DNA from: Desulfuromusa kysingii
GTDB taxonomy: Bacteria > Desulfobacterota > Desulfuromonadia > Desulfuromonadales > Geopsychrobacteraceae
Reading direction: 5' to 3'
Length of the DNA stretch: 64,000 bases
Assembly: GCF_900107645.1 (NCBI RefSeq)
Contig: NZ_FNQN01000001.1
Location: 455,390 to 519,389 of the forward strand
This document shows, piece after piece, positions 1-8,229 of the stretch. How positions within the stretch are numbered: position 1 is the stretch's first letter; each line of letters starts with the position of its first letter. Made by a program: the position numbers and the translations under genes. The notes under the pieces are model-generated. The model ran no database searches. It was not told the origin of the DNA and was given only the letters and a program-made list of their open reading frames with translations.

Positions 1-2
1 TT

Positions 3-305
3 CAGGTTGGTTCCGGGGCAGATGTCGCCGACCAGGAGATTGTCCGCTTGTTAGAGGTTGGTGATCTTGTTGTCACCGCGGATATCCCTCTCGCCGCTGA
101 GACCATCACTAAGGGGGGCCATGCACTCGATCCTCGCGGGATTTTTTTCAGTGAAGATAATATCCGCGAAAGACTCTCAGTGCGTAATTTTATGGATGAT
201 TTACGTTCTAATGGGGTTGAAACTGGAGGACCTGCAGCGTACAGCCCCAAGGACAAGCAGAAGTTTGCAAATGAGTTGGATCGTTTCCTGACACGACAGA
301 GATAA
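3..305 (+). CDS. YaiI/YqxD-family (UPF0178) protein, 3'-terminal part
   Basis: The reading frame is open from the left edge, so the true start lies outside the window. The visible 100 residues match the C-terminal half of the YaiI/YqxD family (DUF188): the [10 protein letters not shown] stretch, an NPRG-like DPRG, NIRERLS, a D-x-L-R-x-x-G-x-x-TGGP run and a terminal FANELDRFL. The family has a PIN-like fold with conserved acidic residues and is presumed to be a nuclease, but its physiological role is not known. It converges on the TPR gene that follows, with a gap of 6 bases. Confidence 0.85.
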   Translation, partial: QVGSGADVADQEIVRLLEVGDLVVTADIPLAAETITKGGHALDPRGIFFSEDNIRERLSVRNFMDDLRSNGVETGGPAAYSPKDKQKFANELDRFLTRQR

Positions 306-311
306 TAGTGT

Positions 312-755
312 TTATCTGAGACCCAGAGTCCCGAATATCTTTCCCAGAGCGCGGTTAATAGGGTGGTTTCTTTTGAGACTTTTAAAGACGGGTGGCTTGC
401 GCAGGCCCAGTTTTTTAAATTCATCAATAATCAAAGGGTTCGGACTGGCAATAAGCCCTTGACGAAAGGTCTTGATGGCCTTGCTCTTGTCCCCTGACAA
501 TAACAGGATTCGCCCTAAAATAAGGTAATGAAGGGAATTGTTGGGTTCGTGTTTGATCGATTCACGACAGATTTTTGTTGCTGAATGGATGCGGCCTTGC
601 CCTTTTGCCAAGCAGTAAGCCAAGTAACTTTGTAGCTCAGGTGTGTTTCGATGTTCAGAAACCTGTCCGAGAAAAACCTGAGCCGAATGAATATAGCCCT
701 TTTCAGCAGCTTCAATCCCTTTTAGTAATAAATCGTCAAGCTGGTCTGGACTCAT
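312..755 (-). CDS. TPR-repeat protein, 147 aa
   Basis: Small cytoplasmic helical protein with about three degenerate tetratricopeptide repeats; the clearest unit is around residues 70-105 (NNSLHYLILGRILL followed by SKAIKTFRQGL). It has no signal peptide and no enzymatic domain. The ATG at 755 is preceded by AAGGAA at good spacing, so I prefer it to the TTG three bases upstream. TPR proteins are protein-protein scaffolds; no partner can be named from context. It is convergent with the YaiI-like gene and reads in the same direction as the shikimate kinase gene behind it. Confidence 0.75.
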   Translation of the reverse strand: MSPDQLDDLLLKGIEAAEKGYIHSAQVFLGQVSEHRNTPELQSYLAYCLAKGQGRIHSATKICRESIKHEPNNSLHYLILGRILLLSGDKSKAIKTFRQGLIASPNPLIIDEFKKLGLRKPPVFKSLKRNHPINRALGKIFGTLGLR

Positions 756-876
756 CAAGATTTCCTTTTGTAACGTATTTTGCGTTTATCCGTTGGCAAC
801 AACTGATTGTAGCCTATTTTAAAGCAAAGGTTGGAATAATTTCAATCGCGCTTCAACCTTCTTTTGGGAAATGTGG

Positions 877-1401
877 TTATGATGAAGGTGACGCCCATGT
901 TTGGAGTAATTTTTTTTCTATTTTAGCTGCAACCTGCTCGGCGTTCTTGTCATGACTCGATATTGTTATTTCCGCAAACTTTTCATACAAAGGGGTCCGC
1001 TCCAGATAAAGGTCCTCAAAGGTTTGTCCCTTAGCCATCACTAAGCCCCGTTGCCCCATATCGGCAATTCGCTGCTGCAGCAGCAGAAGTGGAACGTGGA
1101 TGTATGTCAGGCAACCGCTATCAGCTAACTTTTCCATCCCATTTGTGCTGTAGATAACAGATCCCCCTGTCGCAATAACGCTCCGCTCCGCATCCAATTG
1201 CAACAATATTTGCTCCTCAATCTGTCGGAAATGTTGCAGACCATGTTGGTCAATGATCTGTTGTAGGCGACGTTTTTCCTGAATTTGAATCAGGAGATCC
1301 GTGTCAATGAAATGAAAGCCAAGCCTTTTAGCTAAGATGACACCGATAGTGCTTTTTCCCGCACCTGGCATACCAATTAAGATGACGTTGCTTTTTTGCA
1401 T
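877..1401 (-). CDS. aroK: Shikimate kinase
   Basis: Phosphorylates shikimate to shikimate 3-phosphate with ATP (aromatic amino acid pathway, cytoplasm). Residues 9-18 form a Walker A loop (GMPGAGKST), followed by the family signature FIDTD, then the ATGGS shikimate-binding loop and the lid region with R-x-P-L-Y-E-K-F. At about 174 aa the length is normal for a bacterial AroK. An upstream in-frame Met at 1476 exists, but the ATG at 1401 has an AAGGGA site 6-7 bases before it and starts just ahead of the first beta strand. No aroB or other shikimate genes sit beside it. Confidence 0.88.
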   Translation of the reverse strand: MQKSNVILIGMPGAGKSTIGVILAKRLGFHFIDTDLLIQIQEKRRLQQIIDQHGLQHFRQIEEQILLQLDAERSVIATGGSVIYSTNGMEKLADSGCLTYIHVPLLLLQQRIADMGQRGLVMAKGQTFEDLYLERTPLYEKFAEITISSHDKNAEQVAAKIEKKLLQTWASPSS

Positions 1402-1631
1402 TAATTTCCCTTTGTATTGAATTATAATGACTTGATTGTATTCTATGAAATAACTTGAAAGCTTGGATTGATGCAACGCTATAAAGGAAAACCTTGTTGG
1501 TTATTCAGTAAGTCATATCAAGTTTTCTGCAGAATAAATTAAAATAGTAATTTCAAGAAAATTGAACAATATATGTTATATGAACATACTATCAAGTTCT
1601 TTAGATGGTTTTATGATGCTTGGAGGCTTTT

Positions 1632-1874
1632 GTGAATAAAATAAATAATGATGCGGGGATGCCCATTGCTATAACTCTTGAGCCGGGAACTTACTACCGT
1701 TGTACCTGTGGCCAGTCCGAAAGTTTACCTTTTTGTGATGGCCACCATCTGGGAGGAGGGGAGAAACCGCTGCGGTTTGAAGTGAAAACCCGTAAGAAAG
1801 TTTATTTATGCAGTTGTGGCAAGAGCAAAAACCAACCCCATTGTGATGGCAGTTGTGGTGTTTCTCTTGCTTGA
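1632..1874 (+). CDS. Tandem CDGSH iron-sulfur protein with H-to-C change in the second site
   Basis: Eighty residues holding two CDGSH-type 2Fe-2S motifs and little else. Site 1: C24, C26, C35 and H39 (CDGHH), the usual three-Cys one-His set. Site 2: C60, C62, C71, and C75 where the His ligand belongs (CDGSC). The spacing C-x-C-x2-S-x3-P-x-C is exact in both. GTG at 1632 is chosen because a GGAGG lies 5 bases upstream; the in-frame TTG at 1620 overlaps that site. Proteins of this family are small electron-transfer or redox-sensing proteins. The gene ends before a strong hairpin shared with the convergent peroxiredoxin gene. Confidence 0.85.
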   Translation: MNKINNDAGMPIAITLEPGTYYRCTCGQSESLPFCDGHHLGGGEKPLRFEVKTRKKVYLCSCGKSKNQPHCDGSCGVSLA

Positions 1875-1897
1875 TGTTGCCACTGCCGGTTGAAAAG

Positions 1898-1930
1898 GTC
1901 GGGCCCGGATGAAACCAATCCGGGCCCGAC
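1898..1930. terminator. Bidirectional terminator between CDGSH and peroxiredoxin genes
   Basis: Perfect 13-bp inverted repeat, GTCGGGCCCGGAT at 1898-1910 and its complement at 1918-1930, with a 7-base loop. It is followed by a T-rich run on the + strand, and lies between two convergent genes. Confidence 0.85.
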
Positions 1931-1934
1931 TTCG

Positions 1935-2579
1935 TTATTTTTCCAATGGTTTGTGACAGAACCACCAGTCATAACATTCGTATTGTTCTTTCCGTTTAGC
2001 GGCAGTTTTTTCATCGGTTGCCGGTGGAACAATAATCCGGTCGCCAATCAGATTGTTCTCTGGCCAGTTCGCAGGGACTGCACCCTGACTGTCTGATATT
2101 TGTAGGGCTTTAACCGCCCGTAACACTTCAGCAATATTCCGTCCGATCTCTTGTGGATAATAGAGAACCAGACGAACTTTCCCCAGTGGATCGCCAACAA
2201 ATACAGCACGAACCGTATTGCTTCCCTTGCCAGGGTGAAGCATCCCTAATTTCAGGGCGATGGCATCATTGGCCGCAATAATAGGGAATTGGATTGTGAC
2301 ATTCAGTTCCTGCTTAATCCATTCGTTCCATTTAATGTGGGAAAAAACCTGGTCGACTGACATCCCGATCAAAGTGCAGTTGAGGGCTTTAAAGTCTTCA
2401 TAGCGCTCTTGAAAAGCCACGAACTCCGTGGTGCAGACAGGGGTGAAGTCTGCGGGATGGCTGAAGAGGACGAACCATTTCCCTTTGAGATCACCAGGGA
2501 TGACCATTGGACCTTGAGTTGTCTGCACTGATAGTTCCGGAAAGTCATCTCCAAGTAATGGCATGTTAAGTTGTTCCAT
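1935..2579 (-). CDS. Peroxiredoxin, archaeal/Prx6-like 2-Cys type
   Basis: Thiol peroxidase that reduces H2O2 and organic peroxides. The peroxidatic cysteine is C49 in the motif PVCTTEF, and the C-terminal arm has two further cysteines, C202 and C208 (ECYDWWFC), the arrangement of the Aeropyrum-type long peroxiredoxins in which the first acts as resolving cysteine. The length (214 aa) fits that group. The start ATG has a GGAG-rich site upstream. The intergenic region behind it carries palindromes that could be a PerR/Fur-family operator (see separate entry). Confidence 0.9.
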   Translation of the reverse strand: MEQLNMPLLGDDFPELSVQTTQGPMVIPGDLKGKWFVLFSHPADFTPVCTTEFVAFQERYEDFKALNCTLIGMSVDQVFSHIKWNEWIKQELNVTIQFPIIAANDAIALKLGMLHPGKGSNTVRAVFVGDPLGKVRLVLYYPQEIGRNIAEVLRAVKALQISDSQGAVPANWPENNLIGDRIIVPPATDEKTAAKRKEQYECYDWWFCHKPLEK

Positions 2580-2674
2580 GATTTTCTCCTTTTGAATGCT
2601 GTGAATAAAAGTGGGCTGCTAAATGCAATAGGATGTATATGGGAATAAAGATATGTCGATGTTTGCCTCTTGTC

Positions 2675-2710
2675 AAGAATAATTCTTAGGTAGGATGTAA
2701 TATTTATTAC
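2675..2710. promoter_or_regulatory. Two small palindromes, possible PerR/Fur-family operator
   Basis: AAGAAT-A-ATTCTT at 2675-2687 and GTAATA-TT-TATTAC at 2697-2710 lie about 95-130 bases upstream of the peroxiredoxin start and before the divergent MYG1-like gene. The first resembles the 7-1-7 layout of Fur-superfamily boxes. The regulatory role is inference from sequence symmetry and the neighbouring peroxidase gene. Confidence 0.35.
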
Positions 2711-2839
2711 TTGTATTGAACTGACTCACAAGTCGATTGTGATCATGAGAAACTGAAGTAGAGGTCAAAGGTGTGTTATATTTGTTGCTTGTGGTTAGAA
2801 ACCTTTGTGTTGCAATTCATCACCATGAGGATCATGTGT

Positions 2840-3673
2840 ATGTATAAAATTATTACTCACCCGGGAAGTGCCCATAAGGACGATTTCATGTCTGTCAGTC
2901 TTTTGCTTGCGACCCTTGGTTCAGCAGAAGTTTACCGACGCGAAGCGACTCCAGAGGATCTTGCAGATTTAGACACCTATGTTGTTGATGTTGGAATGGA
3001 GTATGACCCTGAAAAACATAACTTTGATCATCATCAGGATTCGTCTTCCCCCTGTGCCTTTCATCTGTTAATGCGATATCTCGGGTTTCATGATGCTGCT
3101 ATGATCGTGTTCGGCTGGTATGGCCATATGAGCATGATGGATGTCCGTGGACCCTATCGAACCGCCCAATATCTTGGCATCGATACGAGCATCCTGTTCG
3201 CTGCTTCTTCACCGATTGATGGATATATTCTCTCCTGTTTTTCAAAGATAACCGTATTAACTCAACAGGATGCTTTTTATGGGCTCATGAAAGAATTTGG
3301 AGAAGATTTGATTGGGATGGTTGGACAGAAGATGGGGCGGTTGGAACAATTACAACGGGAAACAAAGATTCTGCCAGTGAAACATCTGAAGGCTCTTGTC
3401 AGCAGGATTGACGAAAACCCTAAGTTATCTATGGAACTTTATTTGCGCGATCTTGCCGATGATGATGTTGTCATAAGCATCACCCCATCGATTCGCGGAG
3501 CAGGGTGGGAATTGCTGCGTTTAGGAGACAATCTGCAGATTGATTTTCGTTCTGTAGCCACGCACCCGGAAATTCGGTTTGTGCATGCCAACGGGTTTAT
3601 GGCTAAGACGAAAAGTTTGACCTCTCTGGATGTCGTGCTTGATATTGCTGCACAGGCGATCGCTGATTCTTAG
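2840..3673 (+). CDS. MYG1/UPF0160-family putative metal-dependent exonuclease
   Basis: About 277 aa. The N-terminus has the MYG1 signature THPGSAHKDDFMSV and then a YDPEKHNFDHHQ motif, His/Asp clusters that look like the metal site of DHH-type phosphoesterases. Eukaryotic MYG1 is a 3'-5' RNA exonuclease; bacterial members are uncharacterised. Three closely spaced Met codons (2825, 2834, 2840) are possible. I chose 2840 because the AGGA at about 2828-2831 is best spaced for it and family homology begins there. It stands alone between peroxiredoxin and a convergent Nudix gene. Confidence 0.75.
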   Translation: MYKIITHPGSAHKDDFMSVSLLLATLGSAEVYRREATPEDLADLDTYVVDVGMEYDPEKHNFDHHQDSSSPCAFHLLMRYLGFHDAAMIVFGWYGHMSMMDVRGPYRTAQYLGIDTSILFAASSPIDGYILSCFSKITVLTQQDAFYGLMKEFGEDLIGMVGQKMGRLEQLQRETKILPVKHLKALVSRIDENPKLSMELYLRDLADDDVVISITPSIRGAGWELLRLGDNLQIDFRSVATHPEIRFVHANGFMAKTKSLTSLDVVLDIAAQAIADS

Positions 3674-3677
3674 GGAC

Positions 3678-4277
3678 TCAGTCTTCAATCGAGAGCTTCT
3701 GTCCTGCATCGCCATATTGTTCAAAAAACCAGTAGAAAGCAAACATCAATGCTGGTGTTTTTGCCAGATCTTCATTGTACAGAAAATCTTTCGCTGCGGT
3801 GATGGGGATATACTCAAGCATAATCTGTTCGCTACGAACACCACCCCCGGCGTGGATCTTCATTGATTCATTGATGATAGCAAAATAGACGCTTTGCTTG
3901 CTGCCGGTGATGCCGACATTGGTGAAGAAGGAACTCACTTTTTTTATTGCGGACAATGGGACGTCGTAACCACACTCTTCATCAATTTCTTCTTTGGCAA
4001 TCTGTTTTAACGATGATTTTTTATCCACAATCCCGGCGCAGAGTTCGTGAGTACAGGTATATTTCGTGTTGTTCATGTAAACCGGCGGGCGAAATTGCCG
4101 GACCAGTAGAAATGCTTGTTTTTCAGAGTGGTAGAGCAGCACAGAGACGCTGTCGTGACTCTCTACTGCCTCCCAGGTACGCTCCCCACCATTTTGGCAG
4201 TATTTTAGTTGTAGGGGTCTGACATAGGTATTTTGATGATAAGGTGCTATGGAAAAATTGGTGATTTCAAATGGCAT
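3678..4277 (-). CDS. Nudix hydrolase, UDP-sugar pyrophosphatase (NUDT14)-like
   Basis: 199 aa. Residues around 80-105 carry a Nudix box variant, ending in KEEIDEECGY, embedded in HELCAGIVDK, which resembles the NUDT14/UGPPase group that splits UDP-glucose or ADP-ribose. The usual Glu at position 7 of the box is replaced by Ser, while the metal-binding E-E-x-x-E-E-C-G core is kept. Substrate assignment is inference from this similarity. It lies downstream of the quinone oxidoreductase gene on the same strand, separated by a hairpin. Confidence 0.72.
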   Translation of the reverse strand: MPFEITNFSIAPYHQNTYVRPLQLKYCQNGGERTWEAVESHDSVSVLLYHSEKQAFLLVRQFRPPVYMNNTKYTCTHELCAGIVDKKSSLKQIAKEEIDEECGYDVPLSAIKKVSSFFTNVGITGSKQSVYFAIINESMKIHAGGGVRSEQIMLEYIPITAAKDFLYNEDLAKTPALMFAFYWFFEQYGDAGQKLSIED

Positions 4278-4304
4278 TGACTTCTTCTTTCCGAGTCCAA
4301 GCGA

Positions 4305-4335
4305 AAGCGCCTCAGTTAAAAAATCAGAGGCGCTT
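4305..4335 (-). terminator. Hairpin between quinone oxidoreductase and Nudix genes
   Basis: AAGCGCCTC at 4305-4313 pairs perfectly with 4327-4335. On the minus strand it follows the stop of the oxidoreductase gene but lacks a long U-tract, so it may be an attenuator or processing hairpin rather than a strong terminator. Confidence 0.5.
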
Positions 4336-4361
4336 GGGGTGCTCTTTTAGGGGTTGTGAAA

Positions 4362-5378
4362 TCAGGAATCTGCAATTTTTAAGACAATCTTGCCAAAATG
4401 TTTGTCTTCTTCCATCATTTGATGCGCTGCGACCACATCTTGCAGTGGGAAAACCTTCTCAATCATCGGGACAATACTGCGATCGGCAAATTTGGGTAGC
4501 GCGCGTTGGGTAAACTCAGCGATAATCTCCCCTTTTTCGGCGACAGGACGGCTTCGCAAAACTGAACCAATAATTTGTTGCCGTTTAACCATCATTAATG
4601 CCAGATTCAACTCCGCTTTAATCCCACTGATAATGCCAATGATAATCAGCTTGCCTTGATATCCCAGAGACGCCATGTTTGGTTTTAGATACTTGGCGCC
4701 AACATGGTCAAGAATGACATCGGCCCCTTTTTTCTGGGTAAATTCTTTGACTAAGCTAGAAAAGTCGGGTGTTTCTGTGTAATCAATGACGAGGTCAACT
4801 CCGAGTTTCTTGACCCGCTCCAACTTGGTCGGACTGGCAGTGACGATTAATTTTGCGTTTGGAGTCAAGGCTTTTGCCAACTGGATGGCAGCAGTATTGA
4901 CGCCGCCTCCGCCCCCATGAAAAATCGCTGTTTGGCCATCTTGCAGACCACCAATCATGAAAACATTGAGAAATGCTGTGATGTAGCTTTCATTGACGCA
5001 AGCCGCTTCTTCAAAGCTCATGCTCTCGGGGATGGGCATCATATGGATAGCGTACGCCACGGCGTATTCTGCGTATCCGCCCCCACCGACCAGTGCCATG
5101 ACTCGATCACCAACTTGCCAGCCACTGACATCGCTGCCAATCGCAGCAATCGTTCCAGCAACTTCAAGACCAAGTATTGTCGAATCACCTGCTGGCGGCG
5201 GGTAGTTGCCGACTCTTTGCACCAGGTCGGGGCGATTGATACTTGTGGCGACAACTTTAATTAATACTTCGTCGGCCTTGGGTTGTGGGGTGTCAATCTC
5301 TCCAACTTTCATAACCTCAGGGGGACCAAAATCATCGATGAGAACGGCTTTCATTTTTGTTGTCGACTTCATTTGCAT
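4362..5378 (-). CDS. NAD(P)H:quinone oxidoreductase, PIG3/zeta-crystallin type
   Basis: Medium-chain dehydrogenase/reductase without structural or catalytic zinc cysteines. The N-terminal half shows MKAVLIDDFGPPEVM and INRPDLVQR, and the middle has the Rossmann loop HGGGGGVNTAAIQLAK. This fits the PIG3 (TP53I3) quinone reductase subgroup, which uses NADPH to reduce quinones. The ATG at 5378 has AAGGAA upstream. In-frame codons reach back to 5531 but add a hydrophobic tail with no homology, so I excluded it. Length 338 aa is normal. Confidence 0.85.
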   Translation of the reverse strand: MQMKSTTKMKAVLIDDFGPPEVMKVGEIDTPQPKADEVLIKVVATSINRPDLVQRVGNYPPPAGDSTILGLEVAGTIAAIGSDVSGWQVGDRVMALVGGGGYAEYAVAYAIHMMPIPESMSFEEAACVNESYITAFLNVFMIGGLQDGQTAIFHGGGGGVNTAAIQLAKALTPNAKLIVTASPTKLERVKKLGVDLVIDYTETPDFSSLVKEFTQKKGADVILDHVGAKYLKPNMASLGYQGKLIIIGIISGIKAELNLALMMVKRQQIIGSVLRSRPVAEKGEIIAEFTQRALPKFADRSIVPMIEKVFPLQDVVAAHQMMEEDKHFGKIVLKIADS

Positions 5379-5699
5379 GTTATTCCTTTTTCGGTTAGTT
5401 TTAAGTGGTAGTTGAAAATATAGAACCTGATTTTGCTGATCATCTATAAATATGAATAACTTGCTTAGCCATGTTTTCAAAATCGTTTTTAAAGGCATGA
5501 TAAGGATAGAAAATTTTGACACGATGTGCAAGAGGAGTTATTGAAATGGACGTTTCTCAACCACTTTTTTTAGGGGGATTGCTGTTGTTTAAAACGTGGA
5601 TATTATAACCTTGTTATACTTAAAGTAATAAAAATTACTTTACTTGGTTCTCGGGCGGGGCGTATATTATGTCTATATATTAACTATATGGAGGATTCT
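5379..5699. other. Intergenic region, 321 bases, no confident gene
   Basis: Holds a perfect inverted repeat (AAAGTAAT at 5622-5629, spacer AAAA, ATTACTTT at 5634-5641) upstream of the zinc-ribbon gene, which could be an operator. It also holds a possible 20-codon reading frame at 5546-5608 on the + strand with a GAGGAG site before its ATG. The peptide is hydrophobic (QPLFLGGLLLF), but a frame this short is not safe evidence of a gene. Confidence 0.4.
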
Positions 5700-5909
5700 A
5701 TGAACTGTCCTTATTGTAACCATCATGACCATCTGGAGGTTGATCTCCACGCAGATGGTTTTAGCTCAAATCTTTTAGAGTGCACTGAATGTGGTGCCAT
5801 GTTGGTAGATACTGGAAGTAAACTGGCAACTGTCCATGGACCGGATAAACAATCTGGGGTCGCGGGTAAACAATCAAAGGCTGATATAGCCCCAGCTGAA
5901 ACATCTTAA
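5700..5909 (+). CDS. Small zinc-ribbon protein, 69 aa
   Basis: The N-terminal half carries CPYC (residues 3-6) and CTEC (about 28-31), the four cysteines of a rubredoxin-like zinc ribbon, interrupted by a His-rich stretch (NHHDH). The C-terminal 25 residues are polar and probably disordered. Start chosen at 5700 because GGAGG sits 5 bases upstream; the in-frame ATG at 5688 overlaps that site. The function is unknown. It precedes the nitrilase-fold gene by 58 bases on the same strand and may be co-transcribed with it. Confidence 0.7.
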   Translation: MNCPYCNHHDHLEVDLHADGFSSNLLECTECGAMLVDTGSKLATVHGPDKQSGVAGKQSKADIAPAETS

Positions 5910-5967
5910 AGCGCACAATCATGAAATTTGTTCGATTGTGTCTGGTGGGATTGAGTTAGATTAAATT

Positions 5968-7128
5968 ATGTTCCAAATTGTTGAAAAAGACCTCCAGATC
6001 AAATTTCCCCTCATGAGGCATCTCCACGTCTTATCTTGTCAGGTCCCGAATAATCTGGAAAAGCGAAAATTTGTCTATCATCTTGCGGATCCTGAGGGGA
6101 ACTGGAAAACCATCTGCTCTGTTCTTGACTTGGTTATCTCCGGTTCTGGCAATTTAAAGAAGATTAACTTTATATTCTTCCCTGAGTCTCTCCTCCCTCT
6201 TGCGCGTGTCCCTGAAATGCTGGATCGGCTTGACAACTTTCGTCCCAACACCATCTGTGTGATTGGCTTAGGGCCGATCACGCTCGGAGATTATAAAGGT
6301 TTATTGCAGCAATTTGCATCTGACAACCAGGAGGCCCTAGCTTCAGTGATCGAGGACCTGGATTCGGGTGCCATCGATACCCTTCCGGTGAACTGCTGTA
6401 TGATTTCTGCCAAGGAGGATGACGGCACCCGGCGAGTTTTTTTTGAAGCTAAAAGTCATCCTTTTGTTGGTGAGGAGGCTCTTGACAGCGATCATTATCT
6501 CTATCGAGGGAAGGTTTTTCCCTTTTTCCGCTGTCAGCCCAGTTGTTACAATTTTATGGCTCTGATCTGTCTTGACTATGCTTACCGGGACATTTATCAG
6601 TCCAATATCAATGTTATTATCGAAAAAGCCAATCAACTCTTTTTTGATACTCGCCAGAAACTTAACCTCCTCGCTGTTATCGCTTGTAATCCAAAACCTG
6701 AGCACCATGCTTTTGGTGATGTTGCCAGGGGGTTCTATGGTGAGTACCTGGCACGTTCTCCTGGTATTGATGACACCGTTACCCTTTTTTGTAACTCATC
6801 TGAAGATACCGTCTGTCCCGATTGTGGTCCCCACACATGTTACGGCCACTCCTCCGTTCTGATCCATAAGAATCACAAGCTTCGACCGATTCGTATGGCC
6901 GAATATTTAATCGATGATTATGGTGGTCGTCCTCTAGGACGGCTCCGGTTTGGATCTACAACTCGTTTGCACTATTTTAGCCTGCCATTTTTTCATGAGC
7001 TCGATCCCCGATCCACGCGGACACCATTGAAAGTCCATGCGATCTTTCGGCCAGATAAGGACGGCTGGTATCGGATCAACAGGGATGAGCTGACAAGTAA
7101 TCCTTTGGATTCTATAGATCAATCCTGA
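5968..7128 (+). CDS. Divergent carbon-nitrogen hydrolase (nitrilase-fold) protein
   Basis: 386 aa, not close to any nitrilase branch I recognise. The three catalytic positions can be traced: E73 in FFPESLLP, K162 in FFEAKSHPF and C201 in ALICLDYAY. That Glu-Lys-Cys order and spacing fit an amidase/nitrilase fold. The following segment contains CPDCGPHTC (283-291), possibly a metal knuckle not typical of the family. There is no signal peptide or membrane segment, so it is presumably cytoplasmic. Nitrilase domains occur as amidases, N-acyltransferases and as fusions to unusual reverse transcriptases; no such partner is visible here. The fold call is inference from motifs, and the substrate is unknown. 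Confidence 0.55.
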   Translation: MFQIVEKDLQIKFPLMRHLHVLSCQVPNNLEKRKFVYHLADPEGNWKTICSVLDLVISGSGNLKKINFIFFPESLLPLARVPEMLDRLDNFRPNTICVIGLGPITLGDYKGLLQQFASDNQEALASVIEDLDSGAIDTLPVNCCMISAKEDDGTRRVFFEAKSHPFVGEEALDSDHYLYRGKVFPFFRCQPSCYNFMALICLDYAYRDIYQSNINVIIEKANQLFFDTRQKLNLLAVIACNPKPEHHAFGDVARGFYGEYLARSPGIDDTVTLFCNSSEDTVCPDCGPHTCYGHSSVLIHKNHKLRPIRMAEYLIDDYGGRPLGRLRFGSTTRLHYFSLPFFHELDPRSTRTPLKVHAIFRPDKDGWYRINRDELTSNPLDSIDQS

Positions 7129-7258
7129 AAGCTGTTAGCAGCTCAAAGTCTATCTTTGTCCTATCGTTAATTATCCGCGTCATCCTCTTGCCTCTGCTGA
7201 AAGCCAAGGCAGATTCATTAGAAGATAAAAACAGGTAATAACATTTTGTTAAATTGTG

Positions 7259-7264
7259 TATAAT
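7259..7264 (+). promoter_or_regulatory. Possible -10 element upstream of the type II secretion operon
   Basis: A perfect TATAAT lies about 57 bases before the gspC start in an AT-rich stretch. No convincing -35 hexamer is found at the usual distance, so this is a tentative promoter. Confidence 0.35.
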
Positions 7265-7320
7265 TGAACGTCTTACTGCGCTAATTTTAACATGTTTTTA
7301 TTACCTTCTCTCGATTCTAA

Positions 7321-8220
7321 ATGGGTCTGGCTGCTGTGCAAATTGATCTGCAAAGATTATTGAATTATCTGCTCCTGCTACTGTCAGTTGTCGGCGGGAT
7401 CATTTCTGGGATGCTGGTGACCCGTTTGCTTGACTTGTCGCTTGGCGGGGCAACGATGGCCCCCGTCAGTTCTGTCTCTCGGCAAGTGAGAGCGCCACAA
7501 TTACAGGAAGATGATTTCCAGATTATCCTAGATAGAAATCTGTTTAATTCTGCTGCTACGGGAACGGCTGAAACGATGAGCCTCTCTTCGACAGTTATTG
7601 CGGCGGAGACAGATGAAGCTGCTGCTGGGGCTGTCACTGATTTGATCCTTATCGGGACCGTTGTCGCTGGGGATGAGTCTTTGGCGTTAATTCAATCCGG
7701 TCCAAAAGCAGCTATCTTTCAGCTCAATGCAGAACTGGCTCCGGGGCTGGTTGTCAGTCAGATTGGCCGTAAACTTGTCGTCCTGATGGATCATGGTGTC
7801 CCGCGCGAATTGCTGTTGAAGCCACGCAAAGGGGCCAAGGCTCAACTGGTTAAGAAAAGTGATAGTGTTGCGACGCAACAGGGGGTCGTTGCTCTGGATG
7901 GAAGCCGTTGGCAGGTTTCGAAAGCCGTGGCGAATAATGCTCGGGCTAATCTGAATTCATTACTACAAACCGCGCGAATGATTCCCGAAATTAATAATGG
8001 CAAAACGGTTGGTTTCAAACTGATAGCGATAGACAAGGGTTCTTTACTGGAACAAATTGGTCTGCGTGTTGGTGACCTGATTGTTGAGATTAATCAGGTC
8101 AAGTTGAACAGTCCTGAAAAAGCGTTACAGATTTTTCAACAAGTCCGGGAAGCGAACAATATATCTCTTGGGTTAGTACGCAATGGCAAGCCGGAAACTT
8201 TTGAGTATAGTTTTGAATAG
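7321..8220 (+). CDS. gspC: Type II secretion inner-membrane protein GspC
   Basis: Links the inner-membrane platform to the secretin. It has an N-terminal transmembrane helix (about residues 14-38), a periplasmic HR-type region containing FQIILDRNLFN, where GspC contacts the secretin N0 domain, and a C-terminal PDZ domain (about 215-299, with GSLLEQIGLRVGDLIVEIN). A stop codon immediately precedes the ATG, so the start is at or just after 7321; there is no strong Shine-Dalgarno site. First gene of the gsp operon. Confidence 0.88.
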   Translation: MGLAAVQIDLQRLLNYLLLLLSVVGGIISGMLVTRLLDLSLGGATMAPVSSVSRQVRAPQLQEDDFQIILDRNLFNSAATGTAETMSLSSTVIAAETDEAAAGAVTDLILIGTVVAGDESLALIQSGPKAAIFQLNAELAPGLVVSQIGRKLVVLMDHGVPRELLLKPRKGAKAQLVKKSDSVATQQGVVALDGSRWQVSKAVANNARANLNSLLQTARMIPEINNGKTVGFKLIAIDKGSLLEQIGLRVGDLIVEINQVKLNSPEKALQIFQQVREANNISLGLVRNGKPETFEYSFE

Positions 8221-8229
8221 GAGCTGAAT

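Noticed and set aside
1669-2047. Two minus-strand open frames across the CDGSH gene and terminator
   Set aside because: They run antisense through the well-supported CDGSH gene and through the perfect hairpin; no homology or ribosome site.
5039-5415. Several overlapping frames opposite the quinone oxidoreductase gene
   Set aside because: They are antisense to a gene with clear family motifs and lack start signals.
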